This document shows, piece by piece, positions 16,973-28,999 of a DNA stretch of 64,000 nucleotides. Source of the DNA: Lutibacter oceani. Its GTDB lineage: Bacteria > Bacteroidota > Bacteroidia > Flavobacteriales > Flavobacteriaceae. Position numbers and translations under genes: made by a program. The DNA lies in contig NZ_QTTQ01000012.1 of assembly GCF_003384935.1 (NCBI RefSeq), positions 1 through 64,000 of the forward strand. The letters are read 5' to 3'. A model generated the notes under the pieces. It was not told where the DNA came from, did no database searches, and saw only the letters and a list, made by a program, of their open reading frames with translations. The stretch's first letter is position 1. Every line of letters starts with the position of its first letter.

Positions 16973-19765
16973 ATGAAAAACATTTACCTATTCATGTTTA
17001 TCCTTTTTATAGGATGTAACACTTCAAAAGAAAATTACAGAAAACACATTAACCTTCAAGGACAATGGCAATTTGCTTTAGACACTTCAAACATTGGAAT
17101 ACATGAAAAATGGTTTTTGCTTGATTTAAAGGATTCAATAAATTTACCAGGAACTACAGATTTAAGTCAAAAAGGATTTAAAAATACAGATACCACAACT
17201 ATGCACCTAAATAGGCTTTATAAATATGAAGGCATAGCTTGGTATAGAAAAAAAGTAATAATTCCTGAAACTTTTAAAGATAAAAATATACAGCTCATTA
17301 TTGAACGCTCTAAATCTTCAAAAGTATGGATTGACAGCATTTTAGTTGGTGAGTCTCAATTACTTCAATCTTCTCAAAAATTTGATGTTTCAACTTATTT
17401 AGCTCCTGGAGATCACTATATTACTTTTCAAATAAATAATGATTTAAAATTAACTCCATATGGTAATGTTCATATTTATTCAGATGATACACAAACAAAT
17501 TGGAATGGGATATTGGGTAAATTGTATTTAGAAGTATCACCTAAAACTTTTATATCAAACCTTCAGGTTTTTCCAAACATTGAGCAAAATAAAATTGATA
17601 TTGAATTAGAAATTGAAAATCAACTTAATTTTAAAAACTTACATATTGATCTTATTATTGAGAAAACAATTAATGGCAAAAAAACAACTTTAAAAACTAA
17701 AAAAATAGTTAAACCATATGAACCAAAAATAAATCTGGAATATAAATTTAATGAAGCTGCAGCCTTGTGGGATGAAAACGAGCAACCAATTTACAGGCTA
17801 TCAACTGTAATTTCAAATGGAACTATTAAAGATAGTAAATCTGTTAACTTTGGAATGCGTACGTTTTCTGTAAACGGAACACAATTTTCTATAAATGGAC
17901 GTAAAACATTTTTAAGAGGAAAGCACGATGCTGCTGTTTTTCCATTAACAGGATACCCACCTATGAATGTTGAAGATTGGATAAGAATTTATAAAATCGC
18001 AAAAAATTATGGTATAAATCATTACAGGTTTCATACATATTGTCCTCCTGAAGCTGCTTTTGAAGCTGCAGATCAGGAAGGAATTTATTTACAAGTAGAA
18101 TTACCTTTTTGGGGAGGAATGGAATCAGATACCATTGCACAAAAAATGAAAAACGAAGGAATTGCAATGCTAAAAGCCTATGCCAATCATCCTTCTTTTG
18201 TAATGTTCTCGCCTGGTAATGAAATTTGGAGCGGTCATGAAAAAGTAGAAAAATACATGCTCCAATTAAAAGCATATGACAATCGTCCGCTTTATACCAT
18301 GGGTTCAAATAATAATATTGGTTATGTTGCTCCAAGAAAATATTCAGATTTTTTTGTTGGTGCACGAGTTCCAAACCAAGGTAATACTAGTATAGCGCAT
18401 ACACGTTTAACTCATGCATTTGCAGATGCTGAAAATGGAGGCATTTTAAATACACAAGTACCTTCAACAGAAATTAATTTTGAGCTTCCTGTTAGCACAC
18501 TTAACATGCCAATAATTAGTCACGAAATTGGGCAATATCAAATTTTTCCTAATTATAATGAAATTACTAAATACACAGGTGTTTTACGTGCCTGGAACTT
18601 GGAAGTTTTTAAAAACAGACTCAAAAAAGCTGGAATGATTAAAATGGACAGTGCATTTCAACAAGCATCTGGAGTATGGTCTGCACTTTGTTATAAGGCT
18701 GAAATGGAAGCTGCATTAAGAACAAAAGGTTTTGGAGGGTTTCAATTACTAGATTTACAAGATTTTCCCGGTCAAGGCACAGCGCTTGTGGGTATTTTAG
18801 ATGCTTTTATGGATAGCAAAAATGTTGTTACTCCAGAAATTTGGAAGCAGTCTTGTAATGATTTAGTAATATTACTTGAATTTCCAAAATATTGTTATAC
18901 GAATACTGAAAACTTTCAAGCTAAAATTGTAGTTGCAAACTATTCAAATAAAGCAATAACCAACATATTAAATTGGGAAATTAAAAAGCAGGATGGCACC
19001 CTTGTAAAGCAAGGAACAATTTCAGATTTAAAAATTACAAATGGAGGTTTGTCTCAAATTGGAGAATTAAATGTTAACCTTTCTTCAATAAATAACCCCG
19101 AAAAACTAACTGTAAATGTTGCTATACCTAATTCAGAATATGCTAATACCTACCCTATTTGGGTGTATCCAACAACAGCAACTATTGAAACCACCAAAGA
19201 TATATTTGTAGCTGAAAAATTAAACAATGAAGTTATAAACAGGTTACAAAATGGTGAAAAAGTACTTTTATTTCCACAAACTAAAGACGTTGATAAAATA
19301 AGTTTTTCTGGACATTTTCCTCCAGAATTTTGGAATTATGGAATGTTTAAAGGAATTAGTGAGTGGGTAGAAAAACCAATATCTCCGGGAACTTTAGGTC
19401 TTTTAACAAATCCTAAACACGCTTTATTTAAAAATTTCCCAACCGAATTTCATACAAATTGGCAATGGTTTTCTATTGTTAAAGCAAGTAATTCATTAAT
19501 TTTGGACAACACCGCAAATGATTATTATCCAATTGTTCAAGTAATAGATAATCTTGAAAGAAATCATAAATTAGGTTTAATTTTTGAATTTAAGGTTAGC
19601 AATGGTAAATTATTAGTTTGCATGTCTCAACTTAAAAAAATATTAGATAAACCCGAAGCTGCTCAATTATATCAATCAATTATTAGTTATATGAATTCAA
19701 ACGATTTTAATCCGAGTAACCATTTAACATCAGAAAAATTGACAGCATTATTTAACAATAATTAA
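16973..19765 (+). CDS. glycoside hydrolase family 2 lipoprotein
   Basis: A 930-residue lipoprotein (lipobox LFIGC). Layout: jelly-roll sugar-binding domain (about 30-200), Ig-like domain (200-300), TIM barrel from about 300 (NHYRFHTYCPPEAAFEAADQ) and a long C-terminal beta-rich tail. The family motifs give the acid/base Glu417 (FSPGNEIW) and nucleophile Glu518 (IISHEIGQY). GH2 enzymes remove beta-galactose, beta-mannose, beta-glucuronate or related residues; the exact sugar is not predictable. The lipid anchor suggests outer-membrane or periplasmic display. It is 30 nt before the next GH2 gene. Confidence 0.87.
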   Translation: MKNIYLFMFILFIGCNTSKENYRKHINLQGQWQFALDTSNIGIHEKWFLLDLKDSINLPGTTDLSQKGFKNTDTTTMHLNRLYKYEGIAWYRKKVIIPETFKDKNIQLIIERSKSSKVWIDSILVGESQLLQSSQKFDVSTYLAPGDHYITFQINNDLKLTPYGNVHIYSDDTQTNWNGILGKLYLEVSPKTFISNLQVFPNIEQNKIDIELEIENQLNFKNLHIDLIIEKTINGKKTTLKTKKIVKPYEPKINLEYKFNEAAALWDENEQPIYRLSTVISNGTIKDSKSVNFGMRTFSVNGTQFSINGRKTFLRGKHDAAVFPLTGYPPMNVEDWIRIYKIAKNYGINHYRFHTYCPPEAAFEAADQEGIYLQVELPFWGGMESDTIAQKMKNEGIAMLKAYANHPSFVMFSPGNEIWSGHEKVEKYMLQLKAYDNRPLYTMGSNNNIGYVAPRKYSDFFVGARVPNQGNTSIAHTRLTHAFADAENGGILNTQVPSTEINFELPVSTLNMPIISHEIGQYQIFPNYNEITKYTGVLRAWNLEVFKNRLKKAGMIKMDSAFQQASGVWSALCYKAEMEAALRTKGFGGFQLLDLQDFPGQGTALVGILDAFMDSKNVVTPEIWKQSCNDLVILLEFPKYCYTNTENFQAKIVVANYSNKAITNILNWEIKKQDGTLVKQGTISDLKITNGGLSQIGELNVNLSSINNPEKLTVNVAIPNSEYANTYPIWVYPTTATIETTKDIFVAEKLNNEVINRLQNGEKVLLFPQTKDVDKISFSGHFPPEFWNYGMFKGISEWVEKPISPGTLGLLTNPKHALFKNFPTEFHTNWQWFSIVKASNSLILDNTANDYYPIVQVIDNLERNHKLGLIFEFKVSNGKLLVCMSQLKKILDKPEAAQLYQSIISYMNSNDFNPSNHLTSEKLTALFNNN

Positions 19766-19795
19766 TTTAATAAATACCAAATTTAAAGTTAGATT

Positions 19796-21616
19796 ATGAA
19801 AAAAATTATCCTTTTTGTTTTAATATTTAATTTAACACAAAATTATGCTCAAGAAAAGTTAATTATAAACACCTACAACAGAACCTCTACCCTTTTAGAT
19901 GGAAATTGGAATTATATAGTTGATCCTTATGAAAATGGGTATTTTAATTATCGGTATGAAGCTTTCGATACCCAGGAAAATCCTTCAAAAAATGCTTATT
20001 TTTTAAATTCCAAACCTTCAAATCCATCGGATTTAGTTGAATACGATTTTGATGCTTCCGAAACAATTCAGGTTCCCGGAGATTGGAATACTCAAAAAGA
20101 AAATCTATTTTATTATGAAGGTACCGTTTGGTATAAAAAATCATTTAACTACTCAAAATCAAAAAGCACAAATAGAGTATTTGTTTATTTTGGAGCTTCA
20201 AATTATGAATCACATGTTTATTTAAATGGTAAAAAGTTAGGGACTCATATTGGTGGATTTACTCCTTTTAACTTTGAAATTACTGATCTTTTAAAAACCA
20301 ACGATAATTTTTTGGTTGTAAAAGTAGATAACAAACGAAAAAAAGAAGGTGTGCCAACTTTAAATACAGATTGGTGGAATTATGGAGGAATTACCAGAAG
20401 TGTAAAACTTATAGAAACCAGTTCAAACTTTATTCAAGATTATTTTATTCAATTAGATCCTAATAACAAAAATAAAATTAAAGGATTTGTTTCATTAAAT
20501 GGTACAGAAATTACTAATAAAAAAATACAACTATCCATTCCACAACTTCAAATTAATAAAGAATTTTTAACGGATGAAAACGGAGTTATTGAATTTGAAT
20601 TAACAAATAAAAAAATAAAATATTGGTCACCAGAAAATCCATTCTTATATAATGTTATCTTAAATACTGAAGGGGAAGAAATTAAAGATCAAATTGGTTT
20701 TCGTTCAATTAAAACCGAAGGCAAATTCATTTTATTAAATGATAAAAAAATATTTTTAAAAGGAATTTCTATTCATGAAGAAAGTCCGTTTCGAAAAGGA
20801 AGAGCATATTCATTAGAAGATGCTAAACAACTATTAAATTGGGCTAAAGAAATGGGATGCAATTATGTACGTCTTGCGCATTACCCACATAACGAGCATA
20901 TGGTTAGACTAGCTGATAAAATGGGCGTGTTAGTTTGGGAAGAAAATCCAGTTTACTGGACCATTCAATGGGATAATGAAGATACTTTTAAAAATGCTCA
21001 AAATCAATTAACTACAGTTATAAACAGAGATAAAAACAGGGCTTCAGTAATTATTTGGTCAATGGCAAATGAAACACCTTCAAGCAACGAAAGAAATATT
21101 TTTTTAAACAAATTGGCAACAAAAACCAGAACACTTGATCCAACGCGACTTATAAGTGCTGCCTTAGAACAAAGTAGCTTTAAAGGAAGCTCAACGGTAA
21201 AAACAATACACGATCCTTTTGCTGAAGTAGTGGATATTTTAAGTTTCAATCAATATATTGGGTGGTACGCAGGTTTACCTGAAGAATGTGAAAAAATTAA
21301 GTGGAAAATAGAAATAAATAAACCTGTAATTATTTCTGAATTTGGTGCTGGAGCAAAAAAAGGATTTTATGGAGAAAAAACTACACGATGGACCGAGGAC
21401 TTTCAAGAATATTTATATGAAGAAACTTTAAAAATGATTGAACAAATTGATCAACTTCAAGGAATATCTCCTTGGATTTTGGTTGATTTTAGATCGCCAA
21501 GAAGACCTTTACCCAAAATACAAGATGGTTGGAACAGAAAAGGTTTAATTTCTGATGACGGTCAGAAAAAGAAAGCATTTTTTGTATTACAAAATTACTA
21601 TAATAACAAAAATTAA
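19796..21616 (+). CDS. glycoside hydrolase family 2, beta-glucuronidase-like
   Basis: A 606-residue exported protein (signal peptide 1-19, ending NYAQ). Sugar-binding domain about 60-205 (ASNYESHVYLNGKKLGTHIG), Ig-like domain to about 300, then barrel (VRLAHYPHNEHMVRLADKMG). Acid/base Glu426 lies in WSMANETPSS and nucleophile Glu515 in IISEFGAG. Length and motifs fit the short beta-glucuronidase/beta-galactosidase type of GH2. Together with the larger GH2 it probably trims the same oligosaccharide. A rho-independent terminator follows (21642-21682). Confidence 0.87.
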   Translation: MKKIILFVLIFNLTQNYAQEKLIINTYNRTSTLLDGNWNYIVDPYENGYFNYRYEAFDTQENPSKNAYFLNSKPSNPSDLVEYDFDASETIQVPGDWNTQKENLFYYEGTVWYKKSFNYSKSKSTNRVFVYFGASNYESHVYLNGKKLGTHIGGFTPFNFEITDLLKTNDNFLVVKVDNKRKKEGVPTLNTDWWNYGGITRSVKLIETSSNFIQDYFIQLDPNNKNKIKGFVSLNGTEITNKKIQLSIPQLQINKEFLTDENGVIEFELTNKKIKYWSPENPFLYNVILNTEGEEIKDQIGFRSIKTEGKFILLNDKKIFLKGISIHEESPFRKGRAYSLEDAKQLLNWAKEMGCNYVRLAHYPHNEHMVRLADKMGVLVWEENPVYWTIQWDNEDTFKNAQNQLTTVINRDKNRASVIIWSMANETPSSNERNIFLNKLATKTRTLDPTRLISAALEQSSFKGSSTVKTIHDPFAEVVDILSFNQYIGWYAGLPEECEKIKWKIEINKPVIISEFGAGAKKGFYGEKTTRWTEDFQEYLYEETLKMIEQIDQLQGISPWILVDFRSPRRPLPKIQDGWNRKGLISDDGQKKKAFFVLQNYYNNKN

Positions 21617-21641
21617 ATTCAGATATCAATTAATTAAAAAT

Positions 21642-21680
21642 AACTCTTTAAAATTTATGTAAGTTTTAAAGGGTTCTTTT

Positions 21681-21682
<2 letters not shown>
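21642..21682 (+). terminator. terminator after the GH2 operon
   Basis: AACTCTTTAAAA (21642-21653) pairs with TTTTAAAGGGTT (21664-21675) and is followed by CTTTTTT. Confidence 0.75.
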
Positions 21683-23340
<1,658 letters not shown>

Positions 23341-23383
23341 TACACAATCATTAATAAAAACTAATTTATAACGTTACTTTTAG

Positions 23384-23391
23384 TACTTTTG
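23384..23391 (+). promoter_or_regulatory. -7 element before yidC
   Basis: TACTTTTG matches TANNTTTG. No TTG stands at the usual distance upstream, so only the -7 half is convincing. Confidence 0.4.
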
Positions 23392-23447
23392 TCGGGCTTT
23401 TTAATTTCTTAAAAAGAAAAATGACAATTTGACATTTAATTATACTC

Positions 23448-25343
23448 ATGGAAGAAAAGAAATTTGATTTTAATTCACTTATAGGATTTGTGCTACTTGG
23501 AGCAATTATGTTATGGTGGATGTACACCAATCAACCAACACCAGAAGAAATAGCTGCCGAAAAAAAGGCTGAAACAGAACAAATTAAGGAAGCAGATACA
23601 AATACTACAACTGCAAATTTCAATAATACAATTGAAACTGCAATACAAGTAACTGATTCTTTATCAATGGCAAAAGCGAAATCTCAATTAGGGGACTTTG
23701 CTTATTCTGCAACACTTTCAGATACTGAAACCATTTTAGAGAATGACGTACTTAAATTAATTATTTCAAACAAAGGAGGTCAAATTAAAGAAGCATTAAT
23801 AAAAAACTATGTTACTTACGATTCGCTACCATTATATATGATAAAAGATCAAAATGCATCTTTTAACATTAATTTTGGAACATCAGAAAACCGAATTTTA
23901 AATACAAAAGATTTAATGTTTGAACCAACATCTATTAAAGATGGTTCAAAAGAAGTGCTTTCAATGAAATTAAAAGTTTCTGAAAACAAGTATTTAGAGT
24001 ACCGTTACGAAATGATTCCTGGAGAATATATGGTTAATTTTAACGTGCGTTCTCAAGGCTTAAATCAAACAATAAACTCAGCACAACAAATTACGTTAGA
24101 TTGGAATTTAAATGGATACAGACATGAAAAAAGTATTCGATATGAAAACCAACAAACAGAAATGTATTATGAGAAAGAAAATGAAGATATAGATTATCTT
24201 TCAGTGGGTGGTGAAGATGATGCGGATGAACAAGATGTTAATTGGGTTGCTTTTAAACAACATTTTTTCTCTTCAATATTAATTACAGATAAAGCTTTTG
24301 AAAGTGCCAAATTAACTTCGGTTACACTCACAAAAGATGAGGAAATTGATACTACTTATACAAAAGCATTTGCTTTGAAAGCTCCATTAGCTTTAGAAGG
24401 TGGTGAATTAAATTATAATATGAACTGGTATATTGGACCAAATGATTACCAGATTCTTAAAAAATATGACAGAAACATTAAAGAAATTGTAAATCTTGGT
24501 TGGGGAATATTTGGTTTTATAAATAGAGTCGTTTTTATTCCAGTTTTTAACTTTCTACAAGGATTTATTGGAAGCTATGGTTTAATAATAATTTTATTAA
24601 CTATTGTAGTTAGAATTTTTATGTCGCCGTTGGTTTATAAATCTTACTTATCAAGTGCTAAAATGAAGGTTTTAAAACCTGAAATGGAAGAAATTAACAA
24701 ACGTTTGCCAGGTAAAGAAAATGCAATGAAACGTCAGCAAGAAACAATGGCAGTACAAAGCAAAGCTGGCGTAAGTCCACTTTCAGGTTGTATTCCTGCA
24801 TTGTTACAAATGCCTGTTTTCTTTGCTTTATTTAGGTTTTTTCCATCAAATATAGATTTACGTCAGAAAGGCTTTTTATGGGCTGATGATTTATCTGCCT
24901 ATGATTCTGTTTTTGAACTTCCATTTCATATTCCAATGTATGGATCACATATTAGTTTATTCCCAATATTGGCATCAATCGCAATTTTCTTTTATATGAG
25001 AATGAGTCAAAGTCAACAAATGGGTATGCAGCAACCTACGCAAGAAGGAATGCCAGATATGCAAAAGATGATGAAAATGATGATGTATTTTTCACCTATT
25101 ATGATGCTTATTTTCTTTAATATGTATGCAAGTAGTTTAAGTTTATATTACTTTGTTTCTAACTTATTAACCATTACAATAATGTTAATTATTAAAAATT
25201 ACATTATTGATGAGGATAAAATTCATGCGCAAATTCAGGAAAATAAAAAGAAGCCTAAAAAAGAAGGAAAATTTAGAAAAAGATTGAATGACGCAATGAA
25301 ACAAGCTCAAGAACAACAAGCAAAACAGCAAAAGAAACGATAA
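23448..25343 (+). CDS. yidC: membrane protein insertase YidC
   Basis: A 631-residue inner-membrane insertase that places proteins into the membrane alone or with SecYEG. First span is FNSLIGFVLLGAIMLWWMY, then a large periplasmic beta domain (about 80-350), and the conserved insertase core from about 375: FLQGFIGSYGLIIILLTIVV, then KMKVLKPEMEEINKRLPGKE, and later spans with many Met residues (MMKMMMYFSPIMMLIFF). The C-terminus is strongly basic, consistent with ribosome binding. Normal length for Bacteroidota. A strong terminator follows. Confidence 0.98.
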   Translation: MEEKKFDFNSLIGFVLLGAIMLWWMYTNQPTPEEIAAEKKAETEQIKEADTNTTTANFNNTIETAIQVTDSLSMAKAKSQLGDFAYSATLSDTETILENDVLKLIISNKGGQIKEALIKNYVTYDSLPLYMIKDQNASFNINFGTSENRILNTKDLMFEPTSIKDGSKEVLSMKLKVSENKYLEYRYEMIPGEYMVNFNVRSQGLNQTINSAQQITLDWNLNGYRHEKSIRYENQQTEMYYEKENEDIDYLSVGGEDDADEQDVNWVAFKQHFFSSILITDKAFESAKLTSVTLTKDEEIDTTYTKAFALKAPLALEGGELNYNMNWYIGPNDYQILKKYDRNIKEIVNLGWGIFGFINRVVFIPVFNFLQGFIGSYGLIIILLTIVVRIFMSPLVYKSYLSSAKMKVLKPEMEEINKRLPGKENAMKRQQETMAVQSKAGVSPLSGCIPALLQMPVFFALFRFFPSNIDLRQKGFLWADDLSAYDSVFELPFHIPMYGSHISLFPILASIAIFFYMRMSQSQQMGMQQPTQEGMPDMQKMMKMMMYFSPIMMLIFFNMYASSLSLYYFVSNLLTITIMLIIKNYIIDEDKIHAQIQENKKKPKKEGKFRKRLNDAMKQAQEQQAKQQKKR

Positions 25344-25365
25344 AACTTACCATTTGTTAAGTTCT

Positions 25366-25400
25366 AAGTCCTTTTGTATTTGCAAAAGGACTTTTTTTTT
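25366..25400 (+). terminator. rho-independent terminator after yidC
   Basis: AAGTCCTTTTG (25366-25376) and CAAAAGGACTT (25383-25393) form an 11-bp perfect stem followed by a run of T. Confidence 0.9.
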
Positions 25401-25438
25401 AACTTTAACCTTTACTAACCCCGTACACATCAATAAAT

Positions 25439-25876
25439 ATGTCATTAAAAAGTGCATATAGAATTATACCTCTGCATAATCTTATTATAGAATTTCATAA
25501 GGGAAACTTAGATGTTGACTCGTATATTCGATTCAAACAAAAAACCTTTAATGATAAAAACTTTAAAACTGGACTCAACTACTTTATTCATTTTAAAAAT
25601 ATAACTTTTCTAGCTCCCCAAGAGGACATAGAAAAATTTGTGAATTTTATAAAAAATAATGCACCTAAACTAGGGAAAAGAAAAGTAGCTTTTGTTACTA
25701 GCACTCCCAACCAAGTTGTTAAAACCACAATTTATAAAACAATGTTAGCTGACAATGATCAGCAAGTCGCAGTTTTTTCTACAAACGACAATGCTTTAAA
25801 CTGGTTAACTTCAAACCCTTTAAATACTTTAGAACTAATTGAAGTTGTAAAATCTTTAGCCAAAGAAGTTGAATAA
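25439..25876 (+). CDS. small STAS/SpoIIAA-like protein of unknown function
   Basis: A 145-residue soluble protein without signal or membrane segments. The pattern of alternating strands and helices (LIIEFHKGNLDVDSYIRFKQ, YFIHFKNITFLAPQEDIEKF, KVAFVTSTPNQVVKTTIY, QVAVFSTNDNALNWL) resembles the SpoIIAA/STAS-like fold seen in small flavobacterial proteins; I am not sure of the family. It stands alone between the yidC terminator and a convergent terminator shared with purC. Confidence 0.7.
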   Translation: MSLKSAYRIIPLHNLIIEFHKGNLDVDSYIRFKQKTFNDKNFKTGLNYFIHFKNITFLAPQEDIEKFVNFIKNNAPKLGKRKVAFVTSTPNQVVKTTIYKTMLADNDQQVAVFSTNDNALNWLTSNPLNTLELIEVVKSLAKEVE

Positions 25877-25912
25877 TATAAGGCTAGGTTTAATAAATTA
25901 TTAAAATAAAAA

Positions 25913-25948
25913 AGGTTGTCTTAAAAATTTAAACCTTTCCGACAACCT
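25913..25948. terminator. bidirectional terminator between convergent genes
   Basis: AGGTTGTC (25913-25920) and GACAACCT (25941-25948) form an 8-bp stem, with an A-run on the left and AT-rich sequence on the right. It serves the small plus-strand gene and purC. Confidence 0.65.
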
Positions 25949-25976
25949 CATTTAAATAAATTACGACTTTATAAAA

Positions 25977-26936
25977 TTACTTATAGTAACTATTTAAAAA
26001 AGCTAATACATTTTTTTCAATTCTTCCTAAAATATTACTAACATCTGATTTTACAAATGTTTCGCCTGTGATATTTTCATATAATTCAATATACCTATCT
26101 GAAATTTCGTTAATTTTTTCATCACTCATTACAGGAACTGTTTGTCCTTCCAAACCTTGAAAATTATTAGCTATTAACCACTGACGTACAAATTCTTTAG
26201 ATAATTGCTTTTGAGCTTCTCCTCTACTTTGTCTTTCTTCATAACCTTCTGCATAAAAATAACGCGAAGAATCTGGCGTATGAATTTCATCAATTAATAG
26301 AATTTTTCCATCTTTTGTTTTTCCAAATTCATATTTTGTATCAACTAAAATTAAACCACGTTCAGCTGCAATTTCAGTACCTCTTTGAAACAATGCTTTC
26401 GTATATTTTTCTAATACTTCATAATCTTCTTTTGAAACAATTCCTCTTGCAATTAAATCTTCTTTTGAAATATCCTCGTCGTGATCACCATCCATTGCTT
26501 TGGTTGCTGGTGTAATTATTGGCTCAGGAAATTTATCATTTTCATTCATTCCTTCTGGCATTGGAACACCACAAAGTATTCTTTTTCCTGCTTTATATTC
26601 TCTTGCCGCATGCCCCGACATATATCCACGTATAACCATTTCAACTTTAAAAGGCTCACATAAATGTCCTACGGCAACATTTGGATCAGGTAGCGCAATA
26701 ATCCAGTTTGGAACAATATCTTTTGTAGCATCCATCATTTTAAAAGCGATCTGATTTAAGATTTGTCCTTTAAATGGAATTTGTTTTGGCATTACCACAT
26801 CAAAAGCTGAAAGTCTATCCGTAGCAATCATTACCAAAATTTCATCATTAATATTATAAACTTCTCTTACTTTTCCTTTATAAACAGATTTTTGTTTAGG
26901 AAAATTAAATGCCGTATCATTAATTGTATTGCTCAT
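25977..26936 (-). CDS. purC: phosphoribosylaminoimidazole-succinocarboxamide synthase
   Basis: A 319-residue enzyme of purine synthesis that joins CAIR and aspartate with ATP to give SAICAR. Signatures: KGKVREVY near 20, [19 protein letters not shown] near 40, [16 protein letters not shown] near 140, [11 protein letters not shown] and [15 protein letters not shown] near 215-240. Length fits the longer purC type of Bacteroidota. It is transcribed with phoH upstream on the same strand (gap 88 bp), possibly as one unit. Confidence 0.97.
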   Translation of the reverse strand: MSNTINDTAFNFPKQKSVYKGKVREVYNINDEILVMIATDRLSAFDVVMPKQIPFKGQILNQIAFKMMDATKDIVPNWIIALPDPNVAVGHLCEPFKVEMVIRGYMSGHAAREYKAGKRILCGVPMPEGMNENDKFPEPIITPATKAMDGDHDEDISKEDLIARGIVSKEDYEVLEKYTKALFQRGTEIAAERGLILVDTKYEFGKTKDGKILLIDEIHTPDSSRYFYAEGYEERQSRGEAQKQLSKEFVRQWLIANNFQGLEGQTVPVMSDEKINEISDRYIELYENITGETFVKSDVSNILGRIEKNVLAFLNSYYK

Positions 26937-27024
26937 TTTTTTATTACTGTTTAACTGTTAATTTGTTTAATTGTCTAATTCCTTTTGACCGTAACTTTTG
27001 CCATTTAACCTTAAACTATTAAAC

Positions 27025-27978
27025 CTACTCATTACCTACCTCTAAACTTTTATAGGCTGAAATTATTTCTTTAACCAATCTATGTCTTATAATATCTTTA
27101 TCATCTAAATATACAAATGCAATTCCTTTTACTTCTTTAAGTGTTAGCATTGCTTCTTTTAAACCTGAAATCTGACGTCTTGGTAAATCTATTTGACCGG
27201 GATCTCCGTTAATAATAAATTTAGCACTTCTCCCCATACGGGTTAAAAACATCTTCATTTGATTGTGTGTTGTGTTTTGGGCTTCATCCAAAATTACAAA
27301 AGCATTATCTAACGTTCTACCACGCATAAATGCCAATGGTGCAATTTGAATAATACCTTTTTCAATATAAGAATCTAGTTTTTCAAATGGTATCATATCA
27401 CGTAAAGCATCATATAAAGGTTGCATATACGGATCTAATTTTTCTTTTAAATCTCCAGGTAAAAAACCTAAATTCTCACCAGATTCAACTGCCGGACGCG
27501 TTAAAATAATACGTCTAACTTCTTTTTCTTTTAAGGCTTTAACAGCCAAAGCAACTGCAGTGTATGTTTTTCCTGTACCAGCGGGTCCAATTGCAAAAAG
27601 CATATCATTCTTATCCATCAACTCAACCATTTTACGCTGATTTTCCGTTTGAGCTTTTATTAGTTTTCCACTTACACCATGTACTAAAACTCCATCTGCA
27701 TATTTAGAACTTTTATGTTCTTTACCATTTGAAGTTAAAATACGTTCAATGCTATTTTCATCTAACTTATTATAGCGGTTAAAATACTTAATAAGCATCT
27801 CTAACCTTTTTTCAAACTCATCTAAAATATTAGGTTCGCCATAAGCTTTTAAATTATTGCCACGTGCAATTATTTTTAGTTTTGGATAGTACTTTCGCAA
27901 AATATCTACATTTGCGTTTTGAGTACCAAATAAATCGCTAGGGTTTATTTCTGTGAGTTCAATTATACGTTCGTTCAA
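27025..27978 (-). CDS. phoH: PhoH family ATPase
   Basis: A 317-residue cytoplasmic protein. Residues 20-70 form a small KH-like N-terminal domain; the PhoH ATPase domain carries Walker A GPAGTGKT at 131-138 and Walker B AFVILDEAQN at about 228-237, then GDPGQIDLP as the sensor loop. Known relatives (YbeZ/PhoL) act with the endoribonuclease YbeY in rRNA processing. A TAAATTTG -7 element lies on the minus strand at 28051-28058. Confidence 0.95.
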   Translation of the reverse strand: MNERIIELTEINPSDLFGTQNANVDILRKYYPKLKIIARGNNLKAYGEPNILDEFEKRLEMLIKYFNRYNKLDENSIERILTSNGKEHKSSKYADGVLVHGVSGKLIKAQTENQRKMVELMDKNDMLFAIGPAGTGKTYTAVALAVKALKEKEVRRIILTRPAVESGENLGFLPGDLKEKLDPYMQPLYDALRDMIPFEKLDSYIEKGIIQIAPLAFMRGRTLDNAFVILDEAQNTTHNQMKMFLTRMGRSAKFIINGDPGQIDLPRRQISGLKEAMLTLKEVKGIAFVYLDDKDIIRHRLVKEIISAYKSLEVGNE

Positions 27979-28050
27979 ATGATAAAAGTGTTAAGTTTAA
28001 TTCATAAAATTGTATTCCAAATAACCGAATAAATGATTAGATTTGCATAA

Positions 28051-28058
28051 CAAATTTA
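28051..28058 (-). promoter_or_regulatory. -7 element before phoH
   Basis: On the minus strand this reads TAAATTTG, a TANNTTTG match, about 75 bp before the ATG at 27978. No well-spaced TTG was found. Confidence 0.4.
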
Positions 28059-28159
28059 AATATATCAAATTACAATAATTAAATGTTTTTAAATAAGTTT
28101 TAAACATTTTATCAAGGATATTTATTTGTTGTTTATCAAAAAAATCGCTCGCTTTTTAT

Positions 28160-28990
28160 ATGTCTATTATAACTTTAACTACTGATTTTGGGACAAAAGA
28201 CCACTTTGTTGGTTCTGTAAAAGGTACAATTTATAGCGAATTGCCTGATGCTAGAATTGTTGATATATCGCATCATATATCTCCTTTTAACATTACGGAA
28301 ACTGCTTATATTTTAAAAAATGCTTATAAAAGTTTTCCTGAAGGAAGTATTCATATAATTGGTGTAGATTCTGAATTAAATGAAGAAAATAAACACATTG
28401 CACTTAAACTGGATAATCACTATTTTATTTGTGCAAACAACGGTGTTATTTCTCTTTTAGCAAATGAAATTAAACCCGAAAAAATTGTTGAAATAAACAT
28501 TCATGAGCATATAGCAACCAGTTTTCCTGTGTTGGATGTTTTTGTAAAAGTTGCCTGCCACATTGCAAGAGGAGGCACTTTAGAAGTAGTAGGAAAAATA
28601 ATTCCTGATTTTAAAAGATTGGTGGAATTGCAACCTTCAATTTCTACTGATAACAAAACTATTTTTGGAAATATTATTTATATTGATAATTATGGGAATT
28701 CAATAAGTAACATTAGCAATAAAATATTTCAGGAAATTGGCAAAGGACGCGATTTTGAAATAACTGCCAATAAATATACTTTTAAGAAAATTTATTCAAA
28801 ATACAGCGAATTTGTAGATTTTTCAGTACCAAAAGAGTTGCGCCAAAAAGATGGCAGTAAACTAGCCTTATTTAATTCAGCTAATTATTTGGAAATAGCT
28901 ATGTACCGAAGTAATTTAAATACTGTAGGTGGTGCATCATCACTTCTAGGTTTAAATTATCGAGACACATTAACCATAAAGTTTATTTAA
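28160..28990 (+). CDS. SAM hydroxide adenosyltransferase (DUF62)
   Basis: A 276-residue protein of the DUF62/duf-62 family, which hydrolyses S-adenosylmethionine to adenosine and methionine (relatives include fluorinases and chlorinases). The N-terminal signature is TLTTDFGTKDHFVGSVKG, then DARIVDISHHISPFNITETA; the C-terminal domain begins near GNIIYIDNYGNSISNIS. It starts 9-10 nt before the next small gene and leads a run of tightly spaced genes ending with gldG. Confidence 0.93.
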   Translation: MSIITLTTDFGTKDHFVGSVKGTIYSELPDARIVDISHHISPFNITETAYILKNAYKSFPEGSIHIIGVDSELNEENKHIALKLDNHYFICANNGVISLLANEIKPEKIVEINIHEHIATSFPVLDVFVKVACHIARGGTLEVVGKIIPDFKRLVELQPSISTDNKTIFGNIIYIDNYGNSISNISNKIFQEIGKGRDFEITANKYTFKKIYSKYSEFVDFSVPKELRQKDGSKLALFNSANYLEIAMYRSNLNTVGGASSLLGLNYRDTLTIKFI

Positions 28991-28999
28991 TATTAAAAT

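Noticed and set aside
17961-18374. 137-residue minus-strand open frame inside the first GH2 gene
   Set aside because: Antisense to the catalytic barrel with its conserved Glu417; no recognisable domain.
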